Assembly (NCBI GenBank): GCA_043228905.1 | Contig: JBHGNT010000008.1 | Span: 1,674,001-1,738,000, forward strand | Length of the DNA stretch: 64,000 nucleotides | Direction: 5' to 3' | Source of the DNA: Azolla caroliniana | Taxonomy: Eukaryota; Polypodiophyta | In this document: piece by piece, positions 53,480 to 63,891 of the stretch | How the letters are laid out: each line of letters opens with the position of its first letter | Position numbering within the stretch: position 1 is the stretch's first letter | Position numbers and translations under genes: made by a program | The notes under the pieces: model-generated | Told to the model about the DNA's origin: nothing | Seen by the model: the letters and a program-made list of their open reading frames with translations, nothing else | The model's database searches: none

Positions 53480-53932
53480 ATGAACACTCAGATGGGAAGC
53501 GCTCTTCCTATCGAGAAGCTTGATAGAATGAACTTCGAATCTTGGGAATACAAGATGCATCAATACCTTGTTGGACAAGGTTACTGGAGCTACATTGAAG
53601 GAGCTGACAAAACTCAACCCAACCCAACACACGTCGACTATCCCGCTTGGGAGCAGGCCGCAAACCATGCGTTGTATTGCCTTGCATCATGCGTTCATGA
53701 TCATAAGCTTGGCTATATTTGAGATTCGAATACACCGAAAGAAGCTTGGGGAAACCTCAAGAAGATTTTTGGGGCCAACACGACTGCATGAAAGCTCCAA
53801 CTTCGACAAGAGCTAAACAACATGCAATAGAGGGACATGTCGATCACAGGCTATACACTAAAGATTAGGGAGCTGTGTGATGCCCTCGGTTCGATTAATG
53901 TCGTAATCGACGATGAAGAGATGGTGCAAATA
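53480..53932 (+). pseudogene. Copia-7 gag, N-terminal part
   Basis: ATG 53480, 104 bp after the primer site. KLDRMNFESWEYKMHQYLVGQGYW is typical of this copia lineage. Stops at about 53720, 53789 and 53828 interrupt the UBN2-type gag (KLQLRQELNNM, CDALGSINVVIDDEEMVQ). Copia-8 splits it after MVQ. Confidence 0.87.
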
Positions 53933-54333
53933 TGTTGGGATTACGGTCCCTCCGGATGGGATGGTCAGATGTCCGGGAATCGGGAATGAAGACCCGGTTC
54001 CGGAGCCGGATAATGAAGACCCGGTTCCGGAGCCGGATGATGAAGACCCGGTTCCGGATCCGGATGATGAAGACCCGGTTCCGGATCCGGATAATGAAGA
54101 CCCCGGTTCCGGATCCGGATGATGAAGACCCCGGCTACGGAGCCGGATGACGAATGTACCCGGAGAGAGATCCGGATGCGGGGACATATTTGTGAATATG
54201 TTTGCCAAGGGCCCTTGAGGCTATATTTGTAAATAGCCCGAAAGTCATATGTGTATAAATATGACTTAGGGCAAACAGTTTTGTTGTTGTTGCTCATTTT
54301 TCTGTTTTCACTTAGAGAGAGTGAAGAGAGCAG

Positions 54334-54368
<35 letters not shown>

Positions 54369-54632
54369 GAAGAGGTCGTTGCCTCTGTGTATTACCGCCG
54401 CCTGTGGCGAAGACAGTGAGCTCAAGGTTGTTGCCTTGTAGCTTCACCATTGTACATCTCTGTTTGTAGTGATAGTTGGAGTTTGAGGACTCCCGTGGTT
54501 TTTTCCCATTTAGGGTTTTCCACGTAAAACATCCAGTGTACTCTTCTCTCTATAGACTTCGTGCATTTTGTATTTCCTGTTTTCTGTGAGTTAATCATAT
54601 TCCTCGGTTGTGGCCAAGCATTGTGCTCAACA
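53933..54632 (+). repeat. Copia-8 5' LTR
   Basis: TGTTGGGATTA to GCTCAACA. It contains five or six CCGGTTCCGGAKCCGGAT units of 28-30 bp (about 53992-54140), a TATA box (TATAAAT at 54254-54260), a GA tract at 54336-54367 and the U5 hairpin at 54493-54530. Confidence 0.95.
54254..54260 (+). promoter_or_regulatory. TATA box of the Copia-8 5' LTR
   Basis: TATAAAT within GTGTATAAATATGAC, placed in mid-LTR upstream of the expected R region; the same context recurs in the 3' LTR at 59069 and, on the minus strand, in the Copia-3 and Copia-5 LTRs. Confidence 0.65.
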
Positions 54633-54663
54633 AAGTGGTATCAGAGCGACGGCAGTGCAGAAA

Positions 54664-57600
54664 ATGGACGGCGGCAGCAGCGGGCAGCCGGGGATGATGG
54701 TGCTGAATGCGCAGAACTACGCCGACTGGAAGATAAAGATGGAGGATCTGCTCATTGTTCGGGACCTGTATGAACCGATCGACAGGTCGGAAATACCCAA
54801 GGGGGTACTTGAGACGGAATGGAGGCTTCTGAACCGGAAAGCCGTTGCAACCATTCGGCAATACGTCGACGTGAGCGTTCTACAACATGTGGCGAACGAC
54901 ACCAACGCATATGAGATGTGGCGAAAGCTGTCGGGCCTCTACGAGAGGAAGAATGCGTTGAACCGGACCTCCCTGATGAGGAAGATAGTGAACCTCAAGT
55001 ACCGGGACGGCGAGAGTATGGTGGAACACGTAAGCACGTTCATGGGATTCGTGAACCAGCTTGCGGCGATCAAGTTCCCGTTGGAGGATGCAATGCAAGC
55101 CATCATCCTGATGTGTACATTGCCGGAAAGCTGGGAGAACTTGGTGGTGACTCTCAGCACCTCCTGCACCGAAGATAACTTGTCTCTACAAACGGTAAAG
55201 ACAAGTATTTTGAATGAAGAAGCGCGTCGGAGAGATAAAGAACCGGCCTCCGACTCGAAGGCACTGCTTACTGAATCGGAACGGGGAAGACAACGGAACC
55301 GGAGTCCGCAAAGACGGGAGAAGTCGGGGACCCGGTCGCAGTCAAGAGGAAGGCCCACATGCTTCCACTGTGGGAAGCCGGGGCACTTCCGGAAGAATTG
55401 TCGGCATTACCGAAAAGACAACGGAGCCGACGACACCGATTCGAAGAAGTCACCGGAGCGAAACGGTGCATACCGGGGAGCCACGGACCGGAGAGGTCCG
55501 GATCGGCGAGGGCAGGACCGGAAAGGAACGACGGCACTCGCGGCAAGTGAAGAAGAGATAATGCTCATTACCGAAGAGAGGGAGCTGAACCTTGCCGGTG
55601 AAGAGATGACTTGGGTGGTCGATTCCGGAGCATCGTTCCACCTGACCCTGGAGAAGAAATACTTCTCATCCTACACAGCCGGTGAGCACGGCTGTGTCCG
55701 GATGGGAAATGAAGGTACATGCCGGATTGCCGGCATAGGAGACGTGTGGCTGATGACATCAACCGGATGCAAGATGCTGTTGAAGGATGTCCGACACGTT
55801 CCGGAGGTTCGATTGAACCTGATTTCGGCCGGGAGGCTAGACGATGAAGGCTACACGGGTAGCATCCGGAACGGTGTCATGAAGTTCAGCAAAGGGAGCC
55901 TGATAGTGGCTCGGGCCCGGAAGGTCAACACATTGTACCTGATGAATTCCCGGCTATGTCCGGAGGAGCTGAACGTGGCAGCTGACACTGCCGGTGAGCT
56001 ATGGCACAAGAGACTGTGCCACATGAGCGAGAAGGGGATGAAGAGGCTTGCCGAAGACAACCTGATACCGGTAAAGCATGTACACTTGGGGAAGTGTACC
56101 GACTGTCTGGCCGGTAAGCAAAACCGGACCTCCTTCCACTCAAGGCCACCGACGAGACGTAGTGCACCATTGGAGTTGGTGCACACTGACGTGTGTCAAG
56201 TAGAAACGAAGTCACATGGCGGAGCCCAGTACTTCGTGACATTCATTGATGACCACAGCCGGAAGCTGTGGACGGCACCGTTGAAGACAAAGGACCAAGT
56301 ATTGTCCGTCTTCAAAGAACTTCACGCGAGAGTGGAAAGAGAATCCGGCAAGAAGCTGAAAGCGATACGAGCGGATAACGGAGGAGAATACCGAGGGCAA
56401 TTTGAGGAGTATTGCCGTTCGATGGGAATCCGGCTCGAGTTTACTGTGCTGGAGACGCCGGAACTGAACGGGCTGGCCGAGAGGATGAACCGGACCATAA
56501 TGGAGAGGGTCCGGAGTATGCTAGCACATGCGAAATTACCCAAGGGATTTTGGGCTGAGGCAATGTCGACGACGACATATGTGATAAATAGATCACCCTC
56601 AGTACCCCTGGATGGAGACACGCCACAGAGAGTGTGGACCGGCAAGGAAGTGTCCTACCGGCATCTGAAGGTGTTCGGGTGTCTCGCATACGTGCATGTG
56701 GCAAAGGACCGGAGAGGAAAGTTAGATCCAAAGACCCGGCCATGCATATTCCTCGGCTACGGCGACGACGAGTTCGGCTACCGAGTATGGGACCCGATCG
56801 ACAAGAAGATATTCAGGAGTCGAGATATCATCTTCATGGAGGACAAGACACTCACCGACTGGGAGTCGGAGAAGAAGATGAAGAGCTCCAAGTCGACCGG
56901 TGAGGATCAACTCTACGAGGAGCAGTCCCGACCGGCAAGGGACCGGTTAGCACTCGAGGATCCGGCCGAAGACGGTGAAGAAACAGAACCGGCCGAGGAA
57001 GATGAAACTGATACCGGAACCGGCCCCGATCCCGGAATGGATTCGGATGAAGAGGAAACGGAGGAGCCGGTTATCGAAGCTCCGGAACGGAGATATCCCC
57101 TAAGAGAGAGAAGGGCCCCCCGGAGATTTCCGGAACCAGAGCACGTGCTGCTGACTGACGAGGGGGAGCCGGAGAGTTTTGAAGAAGCAAAGCTTGACAC
57201 CCATAGCCGCAGGTGGTTAAGTGCCATGCAGGAGGAGATGGATTCCCTGCATGAGAACCACACATATGAACTTGTGGAGTTGCCGAAAGGAAAGCGGGCA
57301 CTTCGAAACAAGTGGGTGTTCAAGCTGAAACCGGGAGATGCCGGAAACCCCCCGAGATACAAAGCCAGGATCGTGGTGAAGGGGTTCCAGCAGAAGAAGG
57401 GCGTCGACTTCGACGAGATATTTGCCCCGGTAGTGAAGATGACCTCCATCCAGACGGTGCTGAGCATAGCGGCAAGCATGGACCTCGAGGTAGAACAGAT
57501 GGACGTGAAGACGGCATTCCTTCACGGTGACCTCGAAGAAGAGATCTACATGCAGCAACCGGAAGGATTCGAGAAGAAAGGAAAGGAGCACCTGGTATGC

Positions 57601-58737
57601 CGGTTGAAGAAGAGCCTTTACGGATTGAAGCAGGCTCCCCGGCAGTGGTACCGGAAGTTCGACTCCTTCATGACCAACGAAGGGTACCACAAAACGTAGT
57701 CCGATCACTGCGTGTTTGTGAAGAAGTTCGAAAGAGGAGACTTTCTAATACTTCTCCTGTACGTGGACGACATGTTGATCGTCGGACGGGACCAGGTCAA
57801 GATACGGATGCTGAAGAAGGCTCTTCACCGAACCTTCTCAATGAAGGACTTGGGTCCGGCGAGGCAAATACTAGGGATGCACATCATCCGGGACCGGAGG
57901 AAGAAGCAGTTGTGGCTGTCACAGGAGAAGTACGTGACAAAGGTGCTTCAACGGTTCAACATGTCGGAAGCAAGACCGGTCGGATCGACCCTCCCGGCAA
58001 ACTGCAAGTTGTCCAGCAAGCAAAACCCCAAGACAAAGGCTGAGAAGGAGGACATGACGAAAGTACCATATGCCTCTGCCGTCGGAAGCTTGATGTACGC
58101 AATGGTGTGTACAAGACCGGACATAGGATATGCAGTTGGAGTGGTGAGCCGGTATATGAGTAATCCCGGCAAGGAGCACTGGAACGCGGTCAAATGGATA
58201 CTCCGATACTTAAAGGGCACTTCGAACATGTGCCTCCGATTCGGCTCCGGTAAGCCCGAACTCGATGGATTTACCGATTCGGACATGTCGGCTGATGCAG
58301 ATACCAGCCGGTCTACATCTGGGTATGTAATGACATATGCAGGGGGAGCCGTTTCGTGGCAGTCGAGGCTGCAGAAGACGGTTGCTTTGTCAACCACGGA
58401 GGCGGAGTACATGGCGGCTGTTGAAGCCGGCAAGGAAATGATATGGATGAAGGACTTCATTAGAGAGCTCGGTATCCGGCAGGAGGAGTACCGACTCTAC
58501 TGCGACAGTCAGAGTGCCATCCACCTTGCGAAGAACACGGCCTATCACTCCCGGACGAAGCACATCCAGCGAAGATATCACTGGATCCGGGAAAGGATAG
58601 AAGACCAGGAGTTCGTGCTGACGAAGATCCACACGGACGAGAACGGGTTAGACATGCTGACCAAAGTGCTCACACCCGACAAGTTGGAAGCGTGCCGGAA
58701 GAGGGTCGGACTGGAAAGACATCCCATGCCGAAGTGA
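54664..58737 (+). pseudogene. Copia-8 gag-pol polyprotein, one amber stop
   Basis: Start chosen at ATG 54664 (MDGGSSGQPGMMVLNAQNYADW), 27 bp past the primer site start, because gag homology begins there. Gag; zinc knuckle CFHCGKPGHFRKNC (residue about 233); protease WVVDSGASFHL (D at about 320); LWHKRLCHMS (about 446) and CTDCLAGKQ; integrase HTDVCQVETKSH, RADNGGEYRG, ELNGLAERMN; RT motif A QMDVKTAFLHGD (about 947) and LLYVDDMLIVG (about 1033), both catalytic sites intact; RNase H TDSDMSADADTS, STTEAEYMA; tail RHPMPK. The only lesion I see is TAG at 57697-57699 (codon 1012) where relatives have CAG in KTQADHC, a single C-to-T change. The same frame continues open after it. Confidence 0.95.
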
Positions 58738-58747
58738 AGGGGGAGTT

Positions 58748-59148
58748 TGTTGGGATTACGGTCCCTCCGGATGGGATGGTCAGATGTCCGGGAATCGGGA
58801 ATGAAGACCCGGTTCCGGAGCCGGATAATGAAGTCCCGGTTCCGGAGCCGGATGATGAAGACCCGGTTCCGGATCCGGATGATGAAGACCCGGTTCCGGA
58901 TCCGGATAATGAAGACCCCGGTTCCGGATCCGGATGATGAAGACCCCGGCTACGGAGCCGGATGACGAATGTACCCGGAGAGAGATCCGGATGCGGGGAC
59001 ATATTTGTGAATATGTTTGCCAAGGGCCCTTGAGGCTATATTTGTAAATAGCCCGAAAGTCATATGTGTATAAATATGACTTAGGGCAAATAGTTTTGTT
59101 GTTGTTGCTCATTTTTCTGTTTTCACTTAGAGAGAGTGAAGAGAGCAG

Positions 59149-59183
<35 letters not shown>

Positions 59184-59447
59184 GAAGAGGTCGTTGCCTC
59201 TGTGTATTACCGCCGCCTGTGGCGAAGACAGTGAGCTCAAGGTTGTTGCCTTGTAGCTTCACCATTGTACATCTCTGTTTGTAGTGATAGTTGGAGTTTG
59301 AGGACTCCCGTGGTTTTTTCCCATTTAGGGTTTTCCACGTAAAACATCCAGTGTACTCTTCTCTCTATAGACTTCGTGCATTTTGTATTTCCTGTTTTCT
59401 GTGAGTTAATCATATTCCTCGGTTGTGGCCAAGCATTGTGCTCAACA
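58748..59447 (+). repeat. Copia-8 3' LTR
   Basis: Almost identical to 53933-54632. GA tract at about 59153-59182; U5 hairpin at 59308-59345. Confidence 0.95.
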
Positions 59448-59800
59448 AAATATGCCTCGGCGGCATAGCAACCCGATTTGGCTCGATTAGATCGGCTATC
59501 TTTGCAAGGGAGAACCCTCGTTCATTTTTCGATGTCCAATCAATATTGTTGGTTGAGGAAAATCATGCTCGACAAAGGAGCAATGCACCAGAGGCTCATA
59601 TGGTCTACTCCCAGTCAGATGATAGAAGAAATTTCGGCCGTGGAAATAGAGGTTGATTTGAACAAGGCCGTAATGGTCGGTAGACTCAAGAGGGTAACTC
59701 CCACCAATGACAAGCGGACAGAAATGGTCCCAGAGGGTTCGGCAGAAGCGGGAGTGCCGGAAAAAGGTATGAGACTTGGCTTCAACTAGCTGACAACTCA
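59448..59800 (+). pseudogene. Copia-7 gag, C-terminal part
   Basis: Resumes with ICLGGIATRFGSIRSAIFARE, then SILLVEENHARQRSNAPEAHM and a Gly/Arg-rich GRGNRG tail, with stops at about 59655. The CCHC knuckle expected next is not recognisable. Confidence 0.85.
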
Positions 59801-59905
59801 CGAACTACGCATCGAATTTCGACTACGACAATCGTAGTGGAATGTTTACGAATTACGCTACAAATTCCGACTACGATGATCGTAGCGGAATGTTCGTAAT
59901 GAGAC
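59800..59905. repeat. Two 49-bp direct repeats with a palindrome
   Basis: Two diverged copies, each holding CTACGACAATCGTAG or CTACGATGATCGTAG, an almost perfect inverted repeat, then CGGAATGTT or TGGAATGTT. They occupy the place where the zinc knuckle should be. Confidence 0.75.
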
Positions 59906-59929
59906 ATGAAGCACACTCGATGTCAGCAC

Positions 59930-60001
59930 AGGATTCAACTATTGCCACCAACTCAAATAACGTATGGTTTATCAATTCGGGAGCATTCAATCACATGAAG
60001 T
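59930..60001 (+). pseudogene. Copia-7 protease remnant
   Basis: STIATNSNNVWFINSGAFNHMK matches the VWFIDSGASNHM protease motif with D to N and S to F changes. It is interrupted by a solo LTR; the sequence continues at 60813 with DWFRELRKP in a different frame. Confidence 0.75.
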
Positions 60002-60812
60002 TGTCGTGAAGATTCACGGCCATAGTGAGAAAACCGGAGAAGTTAGTCGCATCGGCGAAGTGCATCATGTGCACTTACCCTTGTAGAAACATGTGAATAA
60101 TAGGGGCGCCGAACAGGAGATAATTCGGGACAGAGGATCCCATGTACAACGGGATTTATCCCACATTGTTACGCATCCCTCTCCTTGTTCTATAAGAGGA
60201 AGGGAGTGCCCCTTGTAAAAGGGTTACCCATTTTGAGTTAGGAGGGTATACCACTTAGATCTAGGGTTTGGTAGTTTTTTTCTTCCTTACTTCTTTAGGG
60301 TTTCATTTAGGTCTTCTTCGTCGTCGTCATGTGGGTTGACTCTTCATGTCTGTTTAGGGTTTAGTCTTGTGAAGAGCTTGTATGTCTTGTGGGGATTTGA
60401 TTCTGCTCGGTCTCTTGTGCAAAGACCCCGCTTGGCACGACGAGCTCGAGAGCTCCCCGATCGGGGGTTGGCGGTTGATTACTGTTGTGACCTAACCTAC
60501 CTTAGTCCGGCTCGAAGCCGGAGTTGTATCTTGCTCTTGTAATTTTTTATATATAAAAGGTTGTGCATATTTATGTCTCTGTTGGTGTCGAGTGCACTTC
60601 TTTCCCTTTGTTTCCTACACATAAGAGGCGTATGTTGAGTCGGTGTTGCGCGCGTGGTCTCTCTCTCTCCCTCTCTCGTGTTCAATAGCCGCCGGTACGC
60701 GTCTGGAATCGGTCCGGTTTGAGCCACAACCGGTGCAACTGGGACTGGAGAGAAGTCGGCTTCTTGTAAACCCTAAACCCCTTTCAACACGTACTCGCAG
60801 ATTACTGCGACA
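60002..60812 (+). repeat. Solo LTR in the Copia-7 protease region
   Basis: TGTCGTGAAG to CTGCGACA, about 811 bp; TATA-like CTATAAGAGG near 60191. The flanks give AAGT at 59998-60001 and ACGT at 60813-60816, an imperfect 4-bp duplication. Same family as 44485-45140 (shared start, GTTGCC/GTTACCC-ATTTTG region, GCGACA end). Confidence 0.72.
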
Positions 60813-61620
60813 ACGTCTCATGAAGATTGGTTTCGGGAACTTCGGAAGCCCTAACGTCTTGGATATGTCGAAACAAGATAGGACACGACTCATCCAATAC
60901 AGCATATCAGAAACGTCCCATTCGGAAACGAAGAAAAACAAACCTACCGCAAGAATGTACTGCATGTCCCCATCATCACAAAAAACTTGGTCTTAGTCAG
61001 CCAGATTGTCGAACAAGGAATGCAAGTATGATTCAACAACGACGGGTGCTTCATCGAAAGGGGCGGTCAAGTCATAGCTCACGGTCGATGAGAAGGCCGT
61101 ATGTTTATCCTCGAATTGAACGAGGTAAAGTCGGCCATATTTGTAAAGGGCGTCAAAGTCGAAACGGACTTAAATTTGTGGCACAAAAGAATCGGCCAAA
61201 TCAATCTCTAAAAACTTTAGAACATGCAATCGAAAGGATTCATAATCGGACTCTCGAACTTTACTGCGAAGGAGATTACGGGCATATGCGAAGCGTGCCA
61301 GTTCAGAAAGCAACGCCGAAATCTATTCTTGAAAGAGCTGAATGTGAGCAAAGGGACCCTGGATGTTGTACATTCAGATGTATGGGGACCATCCCAGACA
61401 AGCACACTCAGCGGATGCCGATATTACGTTCGTTCATCGACAACTTCTCTAGGAACACCTGGATCTACCCGATGAAAGAAAAGAGCGAAGTGTTTGGATA
61501 TTTCTAGAGATTCAAAGCCGAAGTCGAAAAAGCTATGGGTCTGGACATATGCTGCCTTCGATCGGATGGAGGCAAAGAATACTTCTTGGCCGAGTTTATG
61601 GCATATCTCTGAAACGAAGG
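60813..61620 (+). pseudogene. Copia-7 GAG-pre-integrase and integrase N-terminal region
   Basis: Frames give PNVLDMSKQDRT, pieces matching MQVRFNNDGCFIE and GRREGRMFILELNE, DLNLWHKRIGQINL, then ICEACQFRKQRRN and VVHSDVWGPSQTSTLSGCRYYV (first Asp), FIDNFSRNTWIYPMKEKSEV and CLRSDGGKEYFL (second Asp). Frameshifts at about 60990, 61230 and 61420. Confidence 0.82.
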
Positions 61621-62390
61621 AATCCAACGAGAATTCTCATACCATCACACACCTCAACAGAACGACGTAGCTGAGCATAGAAACCGGCACATAGTAGAAG
61701 TCGCACGGGCTATGATGAATGAGAAAAACCTATCGAAATCATTCTGGGTAGAAGTAGCAAACACGGTTGTATACCTCATGAATAGGTGCACAACCTCGGG
61801 ATTACACGATGTAACTTGTAATGAGAAGTTCTTTGGAAAGAAGCCGAACTTATCACATGTTCGCATTTTTGGCGCAATCGCTTATGTACATATTCCCGAT
61901 GATACGCGACAAAAGCTCGACCCAGAGTCGGAGAAATGTATCCTTGTAGGATACTCACTCGAATAGAAGGGGTACAAATGCTACAACCCATCTACCAGAA
62001 AAGCTCGTGTAAGTCGAGATATCATTTTCAACGAGTCTGCATCATGGTACGCACCAAAAACAACTTTGACTCTGACTCCGCTCGACCTAGAATCCAACGA
62101 AATGGAGGTAGAAGATAGAGATCAGCTCATGGGCATGCTTGAAGAAAGCCCGATTACGACACGACTTAGTGGACCACTGGAGCTCCCAAGTGACCAAAGC
62201 ACATTTGGACCAAGTCCAAAACTTGACAAAGGGAAGGCCAAGATGTCCGAATATGAAGATCCAATCGAGAACGCATCAACTCACTCCCTTGACAATGAGT
62301 TCGAAGGCCTGCACATCCCAATCATCCAGACAAATGGAGTGAAGAAAGCCTTAGTATCCGCAAACGAGAAGCTCTGTTGATCGACCTGTG
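61621..62390 (+). pseudogene. Copia-7 integrase C-terminal region and linker
   Basis: HHTPQQNDVAEHRNRHIVE holds the third catalytic region (the usual QNGVAERKNR is changed, Glu kept). Then KNLSKSFWVEVANTVVYLMNR, HVRIFGAIAYVHIPDDTRQKLDPES, CILVGYSLE, and an acidic linker with SPITTRLSGPLELPSD ending at a stop at about 62380. Confidence 0.84.
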
Positions 62391-63345
62391 AAAAGAACCC
62401 CGTAAGCCGCTTCGGCTACAACGATTATATGACGTACCATTATGCCTTCATGATGAAGGTAGCGTCAGTACGGGAGCTGGAGACGCATTCCGAAGCCGTA
62501 AAGGATCCACGATGGGTCAATGCGATGCATGACGAAATGGAAGCATTCTGCAAAAATGAGACATGGGATCTCATCCCTCACACGCCGCACAAGAAAGTGA
62601 TTGATTGTCAATGGATTTAGAAAGTGAAACACAATGCTGACGGCTCCGTAAATCGCTTCAAAGCACGGCTCGTTGCAAAAGGATACACGCAAACACACGA
62701 CGTAGACTACGAAGAGACCTTTGCCCCAGTGGCAAAGATGACCATCGTGAGGACCGTAATTGCTCTTGCAGCAGCAAAAGGATGGCACCTCCACTAGATG
62801 GATGCGAAAAACTCCTTCCTCCAAGGAGAATTAGAAGAGGAAGTATATAGGATTCAACCACCCAGATTTGAATCGTGTAGTCATCCACACATCGTATGCC
62901 ACCTCAAGAAGCCACTATACTGCCTCAAACAAGCACCCCGTGCGTGGCACTCGAAGATCACGCGGTATCTTCATCAAATCGGATTTCGAATGTCAAAATC
63001 TCATACTTCCCTGTACATTCGAAACGAGTCGGATAGCCCGATTGTCATCATCCTTTACGTGGATGATTTGGTCATCAGAGGAAAGGATCTCGTCGAGATT
63101 AACAAAGTTAAATCTCTTCTCTCTAGCCAATTCGAAATGAAAGACCTGCACGAGCTCCATTACTTCTTAGGCATTGAAGTAATTCGGACACCAGTTAGAA
63201 TAATGATCTCTCAATGGCACTACGTTCTCAACTTGCTCTACAAGTTCGGAATGACCGAATGCAAACCTGTGTCCACCCCTCTCGATCATAATCTCAAGAT
63301 GGATGCCGATTCCGGCACATCTGTGTGCGAGTCAACTGATCGGTA
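62391..63345 (+). pseudogene. Copia-7 reverse transcriptase
   Basis: YHYAFMMKVASVREL, ETWDLIPHTPHKKVIDCQWI, stop, [40 protein letters not shown], stop, MDAKNSFLQGEL (motif A aspartate kept), LKKPLYCLKQAPRAWH, IILYVDDLVIRG (YVDD intact), MKDLHELHYFLGIEVI, CKPVSTPLDHNLKM. Stops at about 62618 and 62796 and a frameshift at about 63340. Confidence 0.87.
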
Positions 63346-63778
63346 GCTTAATCTATCTCACCATTACGCGACCTGATCTCAGTTATTCAGTCCGCCTACT
63401 TAACCAATTCATGCAGCGTCCGCGAAACCTTCATCTCGATTGTGCTAATAGGATACACCGGTATGTCAGTACTATGATGGATTACAACATTATGTATAAG
63501 TCAAATACGACCATTCGCTCGAAGGATACACAGACGCGGACTGGGCAGGCTACAAAATGGATAGACGATCCACATCTGGATTTGTCTTCTCCCTCGGCAG
63601 TGGAGCGATCTCTTGGAGCAGTAAGAAGCAACAGACAGTCGCATTGTCGAGCACGGAAGCCGAATATAGGGGTGTGGCAGTCGCCACATGTGAAGCCGTA
63701 TGGCTCAAGCGCATACTGAAGGATTTGGGCGTTCCCATTATGGATCCAATTCGCCTCTTTTGTGACAACATGAGCAAC
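63346..63778 (+). pseudogene. Copia-7 RNase H, C-terminus deleted
   Basis: GSLIYLTITRPDLSYSVRLLNQFM, then in another frame [45 protein letters not shown] and [11 protein letters not shown]. The domain stops there and passes into a CT/CA microsatellite belonging to the LTR; the expected KNPVFH...TKHI and ADIFTK ends are missing. Confidence 0.87.
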
Positions 63779-63779
63779 A

Positions 63780-63844
<65 letters not shown>

Positions 63845-63891
63845 GTCCTTCCGCTGCATCTCAACCATTCTTGCTCCTCATTTTGTTTACA
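63779..63891 (+). repeat. Copia-7 3' LTR remnant with (CT)n(CA)n
   Basis: Only the last about 113 bp of the LTR: CT run, CA run to 63840, then GAGTCCTTCCGCTGCATCTC as in the 5' LTR at 53330, ending at TTTACA. It lacks the promoter part. Confidence 0.88.

Larger units (their letters stand above)
53933..59447 (+). mobile_element. Copia-8: very young, nearly intact Ty1/copia element
   Basis: LTRs 53933-54632 and 58748-59447, 700 bp each and differing at only two positions that I can find (GAAGACCC/GAAGTCCC and GCAAACAG/GCAAATAG). Perfect TSD AAATA at 53928-53932 and 59448-59452. Primer site TGGTATCAGAGC at 54637, polypurine tract ending at about 58747. One polyprotein frame of 1358 codons with a single TAG. 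Confidence 0.96.
53080..63891 (+). mobile_element. Copia-7: Ty1/copia element hosting Copia-8 and a solo LTR
   Basis: 5' LTR 53080-53375, 3' LTR remnant ending TTTTGTTTACA at 63891, perfect TSD AAGGT at 53075-53079 and 63892-63896. Primer site TGGTATCAGAGC at 53376. Gag is split by Copia-8 (53933-59447), the protease by a solo LTR (60002-60812), and the RNase H C-terminus with the first part of the 3' LTR is deleted at 63778. The frame has many stops. Same lineage as Copia-1. Confidence 0.92.

Noticed and set aside
53913-54208. Repeated EDPVPEPD-type or SSSGSGTG ORFs (also 58670-59023)
   Set aside because: Translations of the CCGG-rich LTR units of Copia-8, present identically in both LTRs.
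60765-60785. Telomere-like AAACCCTAAACCCC
   Set aside because: Only about two units, inside a solo LTR; not an interstitial telomere array.
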